Assembly (NCBI RefSeq): GCF_000686885.1
Contig: NZ_JMLU01000005.1
Span: forward strand, 100,637 to 164,636
Direction: 5' to 3'
Length of the DNA: 64,000 nucleotides
DNA from: Flavobacterium sasangense DSM 21067
Lineage (GTDB): Bacteria; Bacteroidota; Bacteroidia; Flavobacteriales; Flavobacteriaceae
In this document: positions 46,171 to 54,606 of the stretch, in pieces
How positions within the stretch are numbered: the first letter of the stretch is position 1
How the letters are laid out: every line of letters begins with the position of its first letter
Translations under genes and position numbers: made by a program
The notes under the pieces: generated by a model
Told to the model about the DNA's origin: nothing
Seen by the model: the letters and a program-made list of their open reading frames with translations, nothing else
Databases searched by the model: none

Positions 46171-46671
46171 ATGAAAACTATTTACATTTTAATAGCACTA
46201 GTAATTCATGTAATAACTTTTGCACAGGACGACAATCCTATTTTCGGAGCGGTTCAAGTAACCTACAGCAGTCATAACAACAAAGAAGATAGTTATTATT
46301 CTTATGAGAATGAGAGGTATTTACTTTGGGAAGAGTCCAATGGGAATATTGATTTTGCTAATGTAATTTTAGTTCAAAACTCACACAGTATGGGCAGTGT
46401 AACGAGTATTAAAGTAGATAAGGTAAACCAATTCCATACGATTTATTATTTTGATTGGAACTATTCTAATAGCTATAATGAAGTAAAAGGAGTGGCTAAT
46501 GTTAAATTTGAAATACATAAAAGAAAAGGAGTGGAAGAATATGACCAAGCTGTTGTTGCTATTACCGATTCAAAGGGATTAAACACTTTGTACAAAGGAA
46601 ATTTAGTGTACTACAAAAACGAATTCATATTTCATTATAATTTAAAAAAGGCAATTGATAATCAAAAATAA
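46171..46671 (+). CDS. Secreted protein, unknown
   Basis: 166 aa. Signal peptide 1-18 (ends VITFAQ); mature protein beta-rich (IFGAVQVTYSSHNNKEDSYY). It ends 4 nt before the ATG of the CHAP amidase. Perhaps a periplasmic partner or immunity protein for that amidase; inference from position only. Confidence 0.65.
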   Translation: MKTIYILIALVIHVITFAQDDNPIFGAVQVTYSSHNNKEDSYYSYENERYLLWEESNGNIDFANVILVQNSHSMGSVTSIKVDKVNQFHTIYYFDWNYSNSYNEVKGVANVKFEIHKRKGVEEYDQAVVAITDSKGLNTLYKGNLVYYKNEFIFHYNLKKAIDNQK

Positions 46672-46675
46672 GAAG

Positions 46676-47275
46676 ATGAAAATAAATAGAATTTTAAGAG
46701 CTGCAGTCATTGCAGTGATGTGTTTAGCTGTAGTGTTAATGTTAAAATGCATTACAAAAAAACACATTTTAAACCAGCCTAAAGTAGGGGATAAAATAGA
46801 CAGTTTTAATAACATTCCAGTCTATTACAATGGCAGTACAGATACCAATTTAGGAAGAAATCGTAGCGCAGAAGGCTACAATTACGGACTTAAATACCAA
46901 TGCGTAGAGTTTGTAAAACGCTACTATTACGACCACTTAAACCACAAAATGCCAAATACGTTCGGTCACGCAAAAGATTTTTATAATCCAAATCTGAAAG
47001 ACAACGAACGCAATTCCGATAGAGATTTGCTTCAGTTTTCCAATCCAAGTAACACAAAACCAAAAATCAATGACATTCTCATCTTTGATGCCAATAGCTT
47101 TAATCCTTACGGTCACGTTGCTATTGTTTCCAAAGTAACAGAAGATGAAATCGAAATCATCCAACAGAATCCAGGACGTTTTGGGAATTCAAGAGAAACC
47201 ATCAATTTGAACCAAGTAAATAGCAAATGGGAATTAGACAAGGCGTCTATTTTAGGTTGGTTACGTAAAAATTAA
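46676..47275 (+). CDS. CHAP-domain amidase, membrane anchored
   Basis: 199 aa from the ATG at 46676 (a frame extension to 46655 is unlikely, as it overlaps the previous gene). N-terminal signal anchor (about 8-25) then a CHAP domain with catalytic Cys in LKYQCVEFVKRYY (C76) and His in YGHVAIVSKV (H147). CHAP enzymes cut peptidoglycan or glutathionylspermidine amides. A cell-wall target is likely given the membrane anchor. Confidence 0.83.
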   Translation: MKINRILRAAVIAVMCLAVVLMLKCITKKHILNQPKVGDKIDSFNNIPVYYNGSTDTNLGRNRSAEGYNYGLKYQCVEFVKRYYYDHLNHKMPNTFGHAKDFYNPNLKDNERNSDRDLLQFSNPSNTKPKINDILIFDANSFNPYGHVAIVSKVTEDEIEIIQQNPGRFGNSRETINLNQVNSKWELDKASILGWLRKN

Positions 47276-47280
47276 AGAGT

Positions 47281-47596
47281 ATGGATAAAAACAAACATCA
47301 TATCGTTTTCTTAACTATTGCTGCAATTAATCAAGAAAGTGTAATTAGTCCATTTGTTAATGTAAATGGTTTCTTGATAATCTAGGATGGTATTTCAATT
47401 CGTTTTTTTGGTTTTATCGGTTCCTTCGAATGCACAATCCGTTTACACCAAAACAGAACCTGATAGGGTAGAAGGAATTAATTTATTTAATACTGAAGAT
47501 ATAACTGAAGTTATGGTTAGTCGGTTAATAGATGAATTTTTATTTTACTTATTTCTAATTTTAAAAATAATTAATAATGACAATTGCACAATATAA
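47281..47596 (+). pseudogene. Possible degraded small genes
   Basis: Two short frames follow the amidase: 47281-47385 (34 aa, MDKNKHHIVFLTIAAINQES) and 47387-47596 (69 aa, starting MVFQFVFLVLSVPSNAQS, a plausible signal peptide with SNAQ cleavage). Neither has a clear family or domain, and the second runs into the next gene. They look like remnants of a secreted protein gene, but could be real short genes. Confidence 0.3.
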
Positions 47597-47975
47597 TAAG
47601 CTTTCTAAAGAAGAACAGTTTGAACAACATATAAAGAAGCTGTTAAATAATATTTGTTTTGAAAATGACAAAGGAGAAATAATTAATTTAAAAACAGATT
47701 CTAAAACAATTTTCCAAGAACTAAATAAAATTGGGATTGAAACTGAAAATAAAACAATAGATGAATTATTTGATATTTTAGTTTTAAAAAGCAATAATTT
47801 AAAGGATTATTACAATCCAGATTTTCAAAAAACAAACAATAAGTTTTTGTTTTTTAGAAAACATATTTCTTTTTTAGTATTATATCTTGTAAATAATGAC
47901 GTCAAAAAACTTCCAGAAAAATATAAAAGTGAAATTAAAACATTCTTAAATTATTTAGAGCTTTTAGAAATCTAA
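47577..47975 (+). CDS. Small helical protein, unknown
   Basis: 132 aa, Lys/Glu/Asn-rich and helical throughout (SKEEQFEQHIKKLLNNICFE, KHISFLVLYLVNNDVKKLPE). No signal peptide, no family recognised. Last gene before the 1-kb palindrome-rich gap. Confidence 0.6.
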   Translation: MTIAQYNKLSKEEQFEQHIKKLLNNICFENDKGEIINLKTDSKTIFQELNKIGIETENKTIDELFDILVLKSNNLKDYYNPDFQKTNNKFLFFRKHISFLVLYLVNNDVKKLPEKYKSEIKTFLNYLELLEI

Positions 47976-48162
47976 TTTAATATCTATAAAAGTGAATGTT
48001 TTTGAAATCCCTGGTTTCCATTTTCCCGCTATCCGTTAAACACGGTATCACTTCTATCGGGGCTAGATAGTAAGCAAATGGCTTTCTTGGTTTCTTTGTT
48101 TTAAATAGGAACGCTTCGCTAATTTATTTGCGCCCACCCAGTCCAAAGCTCCCCACCACACT

Positions 48163-48317
48163 AGTGGTATTTTGTGTGTTTTTAGCACTTGTTTTACCCA
48201 AAGTAAGTCAATAAAAAAAGGCTCCCTGTTTTCCCAACCCCTCGCGCACAGTCCGCCTTTTTTTATCCACTTGCACCCAATCCAAAAAACAAACGCTAAA
48301 AACACACAAAAACCACT
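48163..48317. repeat. Long imperfect palindrome 1
   Basis: Left arm 48163-48195 (AGTGGTATTTTGTGTGTTTT...) pairs with right arm 48284-48317 (...AAAACACACAAAAACCACT), about 29 of 33 bp. A nested stem ATAAAAAAAGGC/GCCTTTTTTTAT lies in the loop. Confidence 0.8.
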
Positions 48318-48327
48318 CCCAAGCTAT

Positions 48328-48406
48328 TATTACATAATAAACCTTATAATTCATTCCCAACACCCCACGCAGTCCCCCTGAAAGTTATAAGGGTTATTAT
48401 GTAAAA
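48328..48406. repeat. Long imperfect palindrome 2
   Basis: TATTACATAATAAACCTTAT... (48328-48349) pairs with ...ATAAGGGTTATTATGTAAAA (48385-48406), 20 of 22 bp, loop of 35 nt. Confidence 0.8.
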
Positions 48407-48473
48407 TATCCGCTCCCAGCCGCACCCACCCGAAAAAAAATAGGAACGCTACCGCTAACGTAATTTTCATTGT

Positions 48474-48561
48474 TTTTTGAAGATGCTTCCCATTTTCATC
48501 AGGCGTTAACTGCTAACTGAAAACTGCGACTGCTAACTGAACCATCAAGCATCCTCAAAAA
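48474..48561. repeat. Long imperfect palindrome 3
   Basis: TTTTTGAAGATGCTT (48474-48488) and AAGCATCCTCAAAAA (48547-48561), 14 of 15 bp. The loop contains a direct repeat of CTGCTAACTGAA. Confidence 0.8.
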
Positions 48562-48571
48562 TCAAACTACC

Positions 48572-48673
48572 ACAAGAGTGTGTTTTTCTTTTTTCTCATC
48601 TTCACAAAGCCATATTGTCAAACCGAGCGTAGTCGAGGTCGTCTAGCAAAAAAAAAGAAAACCACACCCTTGT
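48572..48673. repeat. Long imperfect palindrome 4 around a REP motif
   Basis: ACAAGAGTGTGTTTTTCTTT (from 48572) pairs with the end at 48673 (AAAGAAAACCACACCCTTGT). The loop carries TGTCAAACCGAGCGTAGTCG, a REP-like motif. Confidence 0.75.
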
Positions 48674-48731
48674 TCACCAGTCCCGATTGAACACCCCTAA
48701 AACCCCAGTTCACAAGAACATTTGGGGTAAA

Positions 48732-48972
48732 CATTTTTACAAAAAAAAGGATAAAAAAGAAGCCAAAGGTTTGTTCCGGGTATTCAAAAAAGCAAGTTCA
48801 AGCCTTCGGTTCCGGATAAAATCTCCACCCATACATTTTCAATACCACAACATCCACTTAGCGTTTCCACAGACGCATATGGGTAGTATTTTATCCGAAA
48901 AACTTGCTTTTTTGAAACCCTCCACAAGGCAAGACGGCTTTCTTTTTTTTCCTTTTTTCTTTTGCAAAAATG
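48732..48972. repeat. Long imperfect palindrome 5, about 100-nt arms
   Basis: Paired blocks in order: CATTTTTAC (48732)/GCAAAAATG (48964-48972); an A-rich run ending AGAAGCC/GGCTTTCT; a perfect 16-bp TTCAAAAAAGCAAGTT (48783-48798)/AACTTGCTTTTTTGAA (48901-48916); CGGATAAAAT (48813-48822)/ATTTTATCCG (48888-48897); ACCCATA (48827)/TATGGGT (48878). Loop of about 44 nt. Confidence 0.85.
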
Positions 48973-49056
48973 TGTGTGGGGCATCTCGGTATTCAATCAC
49001 ATTTCGGGCACCAAAATAGGAAGACGAAGGAAGTTAACCTGTTAAATCCTTGTATT

Positions 49057-49479
49057 ATGGACACAATTTTTATTAAAACCCACCAACCTGGGGCGCACTA
49101 TGCCAAACCGCACTTTTTCGTATTATCAAAAGGACTGAATAGCGGAAAGCCTAGCAATGAAGCTTTTACAAACAGCTTTGTTTTAGTATTTCAAACCGAA
49201 GCTCAAAAAGAGGACATTTTTTGGATAGCCATGAGCCTATGGAAATCTAAGTTCTGGTATCCTTATCTTAAAGGTTCTGTAATTCCATTTATAACGCTTT
49301 ATGACTTCAGAAAAGAGTTCAATCCAAGAGCTACACGTATGATGCAAGAACACCTGCTGCACAAAAAAAACGTGCAAGCACTAAAGCTGCTGCAAGAACA
49401 GGAAAACCACTACAACAAAAACATCCACCTCATCAACGAACTCAAAAACGCTATTATGATGAGGTATAGAATGAAGTAA
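49057..49479 (+). CDS. DUF6943-like protein
   Basis: 140 aa from the ATG at 49057; the open frame extends 29 codons upstream into the palindromic region, so the later start is preferred. Features: IKTHQPGAHYAKPHFFVLSK near the N-terminus, LKGSVIPFITLYDFR in the middle and a charged helical tail. This resembles DUF6943 proteins found on Bacteroidota mobile elements; function unknown. Possibly binds the adjacent palindromes (inference). Confidence 0.68.
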   Translation: MDTIFIKTHQPGAHYAKPHFFVLSKGLNSGKPSNEAFTNSFVLVFQTEAQKEDIFWIAMSLWKSKFWYPYLKGSVIPFITLYDFRKEFNPRATRMMQEHLLHKKNVQALKLLQEQENHYNKNIHLINELKNAIMMRYRMK

Positions 49480-49484
49480 CAGAT

Positions 49485-49513
49485 AGCCTGGACCAATTAG
49501 TCTGGGCTTTTTT
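49485..49513 (+). terminator. Intrinsic terminator
   Basis: AGCCTGGAC and GTCTGGGCT form a 9-bp imperfect stem with a 6-nt loop, followed by TTTTTT. Confidence 0.75.
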
Positions 49514-49695
49514 ATTCAAAAAAGGATAGATAATCAAAATGATGTATATATTTGATATTAATAAAAAATATAGCAAATACAACCAAAATTTTATACATTG
49601 GTTCTACTTTGTATAGTTATATATAAGCTATATGTGATTTTAGTTGTCAATAAGTCCTACTTTAGCAAAAATAATTTTACAAATAAAATTATTGA

Positions 49696-49703
49696 TATAT
49701 TTG
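49696..49703 (+). promoter_or_regulatory. -7 box TATATTTG of the NACHT gene
   Basis: TAnnTTTG match 34 nt before the ATG. Confidence 0.5.
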
Positions 49704-49737
49704 TAGATAGTTATCCTAAATTTCAAAAGATCTAAAA

Positions 49738-52140
49738 ATGCTTGAAAAAGAGAAAATAGCAAAGCTTCAAAGTGTTTCTAAAGAAACAGATATACATGAA
49801 ATATTAAAAGATTTGCTTCCTTATATGGGTTATGAAAATGTTACAATTACTCACGAGAGCGGAAATGTTCCAGAATATGGAAAAGATTTAATTGCATCTT
49901 TACCTGACAGAATTGAAGAGATTGATGAATGGACGGCTTTCGTTGTTAAAAAAGGTGATATAACTGGAACATCTAGAATGAATGCAGAGTTAAAAGCTCA
50001 AGTTCAAGAATGTTTTGATTATGCTTACGAGTCCTTAAAATTTGGGAAGATTAATATTGCAAAAGTTAGAATAGTAACCAATGGTAAAGTCAATAGTGGT
50101 GCGAAGCAGAAATTTTTTAAGGATGAATTTTATAACAATGCAAATATATCTTTTTGGAGTTACGATGAATTAGTAAAATTTATAGATAAATATTATCCTA
50201 GATTTTGGCTTAAAGGTTCAAAAAAATACAAACATTACATTGAGTTATTTCAAAACAGAAATAAATACGATGACTTTTCTAAGACACTTAGTCTCAACGA
50301 TTCTAAAATAGAGAAACTTCTAAAAAATACTATCAAATTGAAATTGGCTGAATACTATTATGATGAGGTTAATGCACAGTTTCGCAGAAAATGGTTTGAA
50401 GTCGAGGAGTTAAATAAAGTTAAAGAGTGTTCTCTAATTGTTGGTGAGTCAGGTTCAGGGAAAACAACACTTTTTAAACAAATTGCTAATAATATAATTT
50501 ATGAAAATTCCATCAGGAATGATTTTGAATTTTATCCTATAATTATCAAGTTTAGAGATTTACAAGATAACAATTTTGATGTTAGTAATACAATTCACAA
50601 ATATTTTACTAATGAAATTTATAAAGATTTAAATTTTGATACTGAAGTATTGTTTGAAGAGAAAAATTTTATATTGTTTATTGATGCGCTAGATGAAATT
50701 GGAGATAAAGAGAACAAAGATAAAGCGTTAGAGGCAGTTAAAACATTTCATATGACTAATTCAACAATTCAAATCTTTTGTTCATCAAGAAATTCTGATT
50801 CACTGTTAGGAACATGTCGTCAACTAAATTTTAGATACTTTGATATAATTAATATTTCAATTCAACAAGCTGAAACATTTATTGATCGATATTTTGATGG
50901 TGAAGAACTAAAGGGTAAGCGACTTATTAAGTCTTTAAAAGATTCACGAATTTTAGATAAACTTCCTAAAACGCCATTAACTCTTACATTGTTAACTTCA
51001 CTTTTTGATGAAGATGGTTATGAAATTCCTGCAACAATATCAGATTTATACAAATATTTCGTTGACGTTTTGTTGAACAAAAATATAAATGAAAGTCATC
51101 TTGATTTATTAAAAGTAGGGGTCCATAGAAGTGTATTGTCATTTATTGCTGAATATTTGCACGTCAATCGGTCAAAGAGTATTTCAAAAGATAATTTAGA
51201 AAAATTAATATCTGATTTCGCATCAGAACGCGGTCAAAAATATGATGTCTCAGAGTTGCTAAACGACTTAATACAAGATATCAATCTATTAATCGAAAAT
51301 GAGCGCGGAGAAATTGAATTTAAACACCTTTCTTTTCAAGAGTACTTCACAGCATATCAGTTTTACAATCATAGCATTAACGGAAAATCTGAATTTATAA
51401 AAAACTTTAATGATGTTTGGTGGCAAAATGTTGCGATTTATTATGCTGGTATGACGAAAGATTCTCCTCAATTAATCGATGATATACTTCAAAATTCAGT
51501 TCCTCAAAATTTTCATGAATATATCATTAATGTGAGTGGTTTGGGATATTTAATTCAAGCATTGTATAATACCCCTGTTGAAAATAGAAGAAAAGCCGTT
51601 TTGAAAAATTTGGAAAGTATTCAAAGTGCTTTGAAATTCATTACAAATACTGATGAAGAAAAATATTTAGATATCAAATCTTTTTTACATACTACTTACG
51701 GTGCAAATAAAATATTAGCCTTTTGGTATGAATTCCACCATTCATCGATTACTCTTAAGGAATTATTGAATTCATTATTTAATGAAATGATAGAAGAACT
51801 CTCAAATAAGACGTTCGTGTCAATCGAAGAAAAAAAAGATCAAGAATATTCTGCTTATCTCATAGCAGCAAGTTTACTGAATATTGAATTTGACGACTTC
51901 GAAAACTATTTCAAACTTTTAAATATAATTGATAATGATAATTTTGTTGTTCAAGGATTGATAGAATCAGATTTTAATAACAAATTTAAAACTCTTTCAA
52001 AAGAAGAAAAAAGAAGAAAGAGTATTAAAAAGTTCGAAACAAGACTCTCATTTTTAGATAATAAAAAGATTGATGATAACGTTAATGTTTCTCTCAAGGA
52101 TGGTACAAAAATTAAGAAATTAAGACCATTCAAAAAATAA
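49738..52140 (+). CDS. NACHT NTPase with N-terminal nuclease-like domain (NLR-like defence protein)
   Basis: 800 aa. N-terminal domain (about 1-160) resembles PD-(D/E)xK restriction-type nucleases: E40, D50 in PEYGKDLIA and K71 in AFVVKKG, though the usual acidic residue two before Lys is Val (V69). NACHT domain from about 225: Walker A GESGSGKTT (236-244), Walker B ILFIDALDE (312-320), CSSRNSD as sensor. A helical C-terminal region (about 470-800, LSFQEYFTAYQFYNH) follows. Bacterial NACHT proteins defend against phages; an own promoter and position near attR fit accessory defence cargo. Confidence 0.87.
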   Translation: MLEKEKIAKLQSVSKETDIHEILKDLLPYMGYENVTITHESGNVPEYGKDLIASLPDRIEEIDEWTAFVVKKGDITGTSRMNAELKAQVQECFDYAYESLKFGKINIAKVRIVTNGKVNSGAKQKFFKDEFYNNANISFWSYDELVKFIDKYYPRFWLKGSKKYKHYIELFQNRNKYDDFSKTLSLNDSKIEKLLKNTIKLKLAEYYYDEVNAQFRRKWFEVEELNKVKECSLIVGESGSGKTTLFKQIANNIIYENSIRNDFEFYPIIIKFRDLQDNNFDVSNTIHKYFTNEIYKDLNFDTEVLFEEKNFILFIDALDEIGDKENKDKALEAVKTFHMTNSTIQIFCSSRNSDSLLGTCRQLNFRYFDIINISIQQAETFIDRYFDGEELKGKRLIKSLKDSRILDKLPKTPLTLTLLTSLFDEDGYEIPATISDLYKYFVDVLLNKNINESHLDLLKVGVHRSVLSFIAEYLHVNRSKSISKDNLEKLISDFASERGQKYDVSELLNDLIQDINLLIENERGEIEFKHLSFQEYFTAYQFYNHSINGKSEFIKNFNDVWWQNVAIYYAGMTKDSPQLIDDILQNSVPQNFHEYIINVSGLGYLIQALYNTPVENRRKAVLKNLESIQSALKFITNTDEEKYLDIKSFLHTTYGANKILAFWYEFHHSSITLKELLNSLFNEMIEELSNKTFVSIEEKKDQEYSAYLIAASLLNIEFDDFENYFKLLNIIDNDNFVVQGLIESDFNNKFKTLSKEEKRRKSIKKFETRLSFLDNKKIDDNVNVSLKDGTKIKKLRPFKK

Positions 52141-52267
52141 ATAATTCATTTACCTTTTGGCTCTATTGCTTTATAGGTTGCATTTTTTTTTAATTAATTT
52201 AGCCCAGCTCACTGAACTCAGTACTAAGTTCCTCAACAGAACAAAGCTAAGGAACATTAAAATACAA

Positions 52268-52299
52268 AAAGCCTAATCTATTACGACTAGGCTTTCTCA
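52268..52299. terminator. Terminator between convergent genes
   Basis: AAAGCCTAATC and GACTAGGCTTT form a stem with one mismatch and a 6-nt loop, followed by CTC on plus and preceded by an A-run for minus. Confidence 0.65.
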
Positions 52300-52331
52300 T
52301 ACTCAGTAAAGGTTACCAATCAAAACTAAGC

Positions 52332-52505
52332 TTATTTCTTTTTCGAGGTCAATTGCTTTAAAAGCAACGTAACACCAAAACTAACTACTGCTCCAATAAA
52401 GGCTAAAACTATTGTTTTTAAGACATCTGCTGAGGTTAAATTAGGGATAACACTCAATGCAAATCCTCCAAAAGTTCCTGCCTTCAAAGTTAACGAATTA
52501 TCCAT
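52332..52505 (-). CDS. Holin-like small membrane protein
   Basis: 57 aa from the Met at 52505 (MDNSLTLKAGTFGGFALSVI). Two hydrophobic stretches and a LLLKQLTSKKK end. The size and charge resemble holins. It overlaps the upstream gene by 8 nt. Part of a four-gene minus-strand cluster with DUF5675. Confidence 0.6.
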   Translation of the reverse strand: MDNSLTLKAGTFGGFALSVIPNLTSADVLKTIVLAFIGAVVSFGVTLLLKQLTSKKK

Positions 52506-52791
52506 TCGCTCCAACGTCAGTTTCGGGCTTAACCTCATCTTTTTTGTTGCCTAGGATAGTATTATCCTTAACCTGTACTGAGCTTGTCGAAGTATCAACA
52601 GTAATTTGGCTTACCGCAGATAAAACACCACCTGCAACGGCAGCATAACCCGCAACGGTTACAACAACAGCAGGTAAAGCTACTGGAGCAGCTACAATGC
52701 TTCCACTTACTGCTAACAAGGCTAATCCAATGGTGCGCAACACCTTAAAAAATTTCGGGGTGGGTGCCTTAGCACGTTCTACTACATTCAT
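52498..52791 (-). CDS. Small Ala/Val-rich membrane protein with repeat-derived segment
   Basis: 97 aa from the Met at 52791 (an earlier ATG at 52809 is possible). Two hydrophobic helices (about 17-35 and 38-58) then a polar tail. In the tail VDTSTSSVQV is encoded by the REP-like motif at 52571-52597, read in frame. No family recognised. Confidence 0.6.
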   Translation of the reverse strand: MNVVERAKAPTPKFFKVLRTIGLALLAVSGSIVAAPVALPAVVVTVAGYAAVAGGVLSAVSQITVDTSTSSVQVKDNTILGNKKDEVKPETDVGANG

Positions 52792-52821
52792 AATCTTTGT
52801 TTTTGTCATCCTGTAAAGGAT

Positions 52822-53214
52822 CTATTGTACAATCAATTCTACACTTTCTTCATTGTCCAAAGCTTTATAAACTAAGTCTTTCAACTTCGTAAAAGCTTTT
52901 CTAGATAGCAAACCTAAACCAGGTCCAGAAAGTTTCGTCACCGGAGCAATACAACCACGCAATTCCTTTTGTGCATTATTCGCAGGATGTACCAAAATAT
53001 ACGTTCTATTTGGTACATCTACCAATTCCAAATGCCATTTGTATTTCGCACTGTATCGCTTTCTAATAAAATATTTCCCTTCAGGAATACAGGAAATCCC
53101 TCGCTCATTTCGCTTCCATGGCAATTCAATAGTATAACTAATCAATTTGCCCTCACATTCCAATTTTCCATTCGTTCCTTCAGGGAAATAAGTTCTTGTC
53201 AAAAACAGCACCAT
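52822..53214 (-). CDS. DUF5675 family protein
   Basis: 130 aa. Contains the family pattern TYFPEGTNGKLECEGKLI, ELPWKRNERGISCIPEGKY, LVHPANNAQKELRGCIAP. DUF5675 is frequent in phages and mobile elements and has no proven activity; the PxGxY and HPANxxxxxxGC blocks resemble an L,D-transpeptidase-like or wall-related active site, which is speculation. Middle of the minus-strand cluster. Confidence 0.85.
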   Translation of the reverse strand: MVLFLTRTYFPEGTNGKLECEGKLISYTIELPWKRNERGISCIPEGKYFIRKRYSAKYKWHLELVDVPNRTYILVHPANNAQKELRGCIAPVTKLSGPGLGLLSRKAFTKLKDLVYKALDNEESVELIVQ

Positions 53215-53246
53215 AACTGCAAACTGCGACTGAGACTGCCTACTAA

Positions 53247-54005
53247 TTAAACACCTCCATCAACTGCCACAATCGATAACGGGTTAAAAGCTCCATTTTT
53301 CAACGGATACATTTGCCCATTAATTTGTTGGTAAAACTCCACACCAAGAGCCAAAACAAGTGGGTGAGTAGAGTTCGCAGTCACCGCATTACTCAAGTTA
53401 ATTACAGTCGTAGCTGTAGCATCCCAAGGTAAAATCGCAGTTTCAGAAGTAGCCACTTCATACGATTCTCCAGTAAAGTCAATCGCAGCACCACCAGAGA
53501 TCACCTTAAAGTGAGTTGTTCCACTAGGAGCAGCAATCATGTTCGCAGGAATAAAAGATGGGATACTAACATCCAAAGTTCCAGCAACGCGGTCAATATC
53601 CGTTGTAAAAGGGGCAAACAAAGAAGTTCCTAATTTCCCACGAATATTAAATTCGAAACCAAGTACCAATTCAATTTCACCATCAATTACATTTCGTAAT
53701 CCTCTTTCACTCACAGCATCCATTTGGATAACCTTCACCATTTGTTGCGTCAAACGACTTACCATTCTACCATCAGCAGAATTCAACAACAATGGTCTTA
53801 AAGCTGTTCTCAAAAGCTTACCTGCTTTTCCAGCTCTACCAAACTCAGAACCGTTCTCACGCGTTCTTTGAAACGCAGGGTCACTAGCAATTCTACTTGC
53901 TTCAATACCACCTTTTTCACGAGCTAAATGCCCATCCTGCGTCTTGTAAAAAGTAATATCCCCGATAGTACCTTTTAATTTAATTATGCCTTTCTGTCTA
54001 GCCAT
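53247..54005 (-). CDS. Uncharacterised element-associated protein
   Basis: 252 aa, no signal peptide. Opens MARQKGIIKLKGTIGDITFY with helical segment (about 60-100), then beta-rich C-terminal half with Ig-like character (VINLSNAVTANSTHPLVLAL). It leads the DUF5675 cluster. Soluble start plus beta domain would suit a structural or adhesion subunit, but no family is recognised. Confidence 0.65.
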   Translation of the reverse strand: MARQKGIIKLKGTIGDITFYKTQDGHLAREKGGIEASRIASDPAFQRTRENGSEFGRAGKAGKLLRTALRPLLLNSADGRMVSRLTQQMVKVIQMDAVSERGLRNVIDGEIELVLGFEFNIRGKLGTSLFAPFTTDIDRVAGTLDVSIPSFIPANMIAAPSGTTHFKVISGGAAIDFTGESYEVATSETAILPWDATATTVINLSNAVTANSTHPLVLALGVEFYQQINGQMYPLKNGAFNPLSIVAVDGGV

Positions 54006-54271
54006 AACTTCAAAATTTTAATTCAACATTCATTCACTTTCATTAATCATTCAAAACTCGGTTGCAACCCTTCCTGAAATAATTACACCGCAAATTTCCC
54101 ACACAAAACCCATCAAAAAACACTGCTATGTCCAAAATGTCCAAAGTCAACACTTTTGTCTAAATATTTCCTTTTTCACTCTAAAGTAAAATCTCCAATC
54201 GGCGTAAAACCGAAACAAGAATTAAGTAATTTTAAGCTATCTCAAAGCCAACTCAAAAGCTAGGTTAAAGT
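54006..54271. other. Non-coding gap between divergent genes
   Basis: 266 bp with no ORF. Contains GTCCAAAATGTCCAAAG direct repeats. No clear promoter box or palindrome was found. Confidence 0.3.
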
Positions 54272-54475
54272 ATGAATCGACCATTAAAAAGAGCATGCAT
54301 ATATCCAAAAGATATACAGCTCATAACAGGAAGAAGTAATCGTCAAAGTTCAAGACTATTGAACGACATAAGAAAGTCACTCAATAAGCCTAAAAAGAGC
54401 TTAGTAAGTATTGAAGAATTTTGCCAATATACAGGCTTAAAATTTGAACAAGTTGAACCTTATATTATTGGGTAA
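54272..54475 (+). CDS. Small HTH DNA-binding protein near attR
   Basis: 67 aa, basic: LKRACIYPKDIQLITGRSNR, then SLVSIEEFCQYTGL and QVEPYI. This is the small DNA-binding family often found at ends of Bacteroidota islands. Close to attR (130 nt), so it may be an excision or regulatory factor. Confidence 0.68.
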   Translation: MNRPLKRACIYPKDIQLITGRSNRQSSRLLNDIRKSLNKPKKSLVSIEEFCQYTGLKFEQVEPYIIG

Positions 54476-54542
54476 ATTGATATTAAATACTTATATTTGT
54501 GTATGCTATTTCAATATAATTGAAATCATATTTAAGGGGACT

Positions 54543-54554
54543 AATTCGGTGACC
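54543..54554 (+). repeat. Possible integrase arm-type site, right
   Basis: AATTCGGTGACC, 52 nt inside attR; matches the left site at 25224-25235 at 11 of 12 positions. Confidence 0.4.
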
Positions 54555-54606
54555 ATTCAAATCTCAAGATTTGAAACACCCGAAAATAAAGAGGATGTTG
54601 GGGATT

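Larger units (their letters stand above)
47976..49056. other. 1.1-kb non-coding region built from long palindromes
   Basis: No convincing gene: short frames in it are translations of inverted repeats. It contains five successive large imperfect hairpins (listed separately), a REP-like motif at 48615-48640 and a direct repeat AAATAGGAACGCT at 48106 and 48438. It is richer in C than the flanks. Candidate roles: transfer or replication origin, or structured RNA. Confidence 0.6.

Noticed and set aside
47387..47596. Confident secreted small protein
   Set aside because: Only the N-terminal signal-like segment is convincing; the rest is low-complexity and overlaps the next gene, so it is listed as possible remnant.
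48063..48381. Overlapping frames on both strands before the palindromes
   Set aside because: They read the arms of an inverted repeat; no start context and no domain.
48163..48972. Palindromes as a retron msr-msd
   Set aside because: No reverse transcriptase gene anywhere in the window.
48687..49019. Gene in the palindromic region (110 aa frame)
   Set aside because: It translates hairpin arms, with the opposite strand also open; low-complexity Lys/Ser/Phe content.
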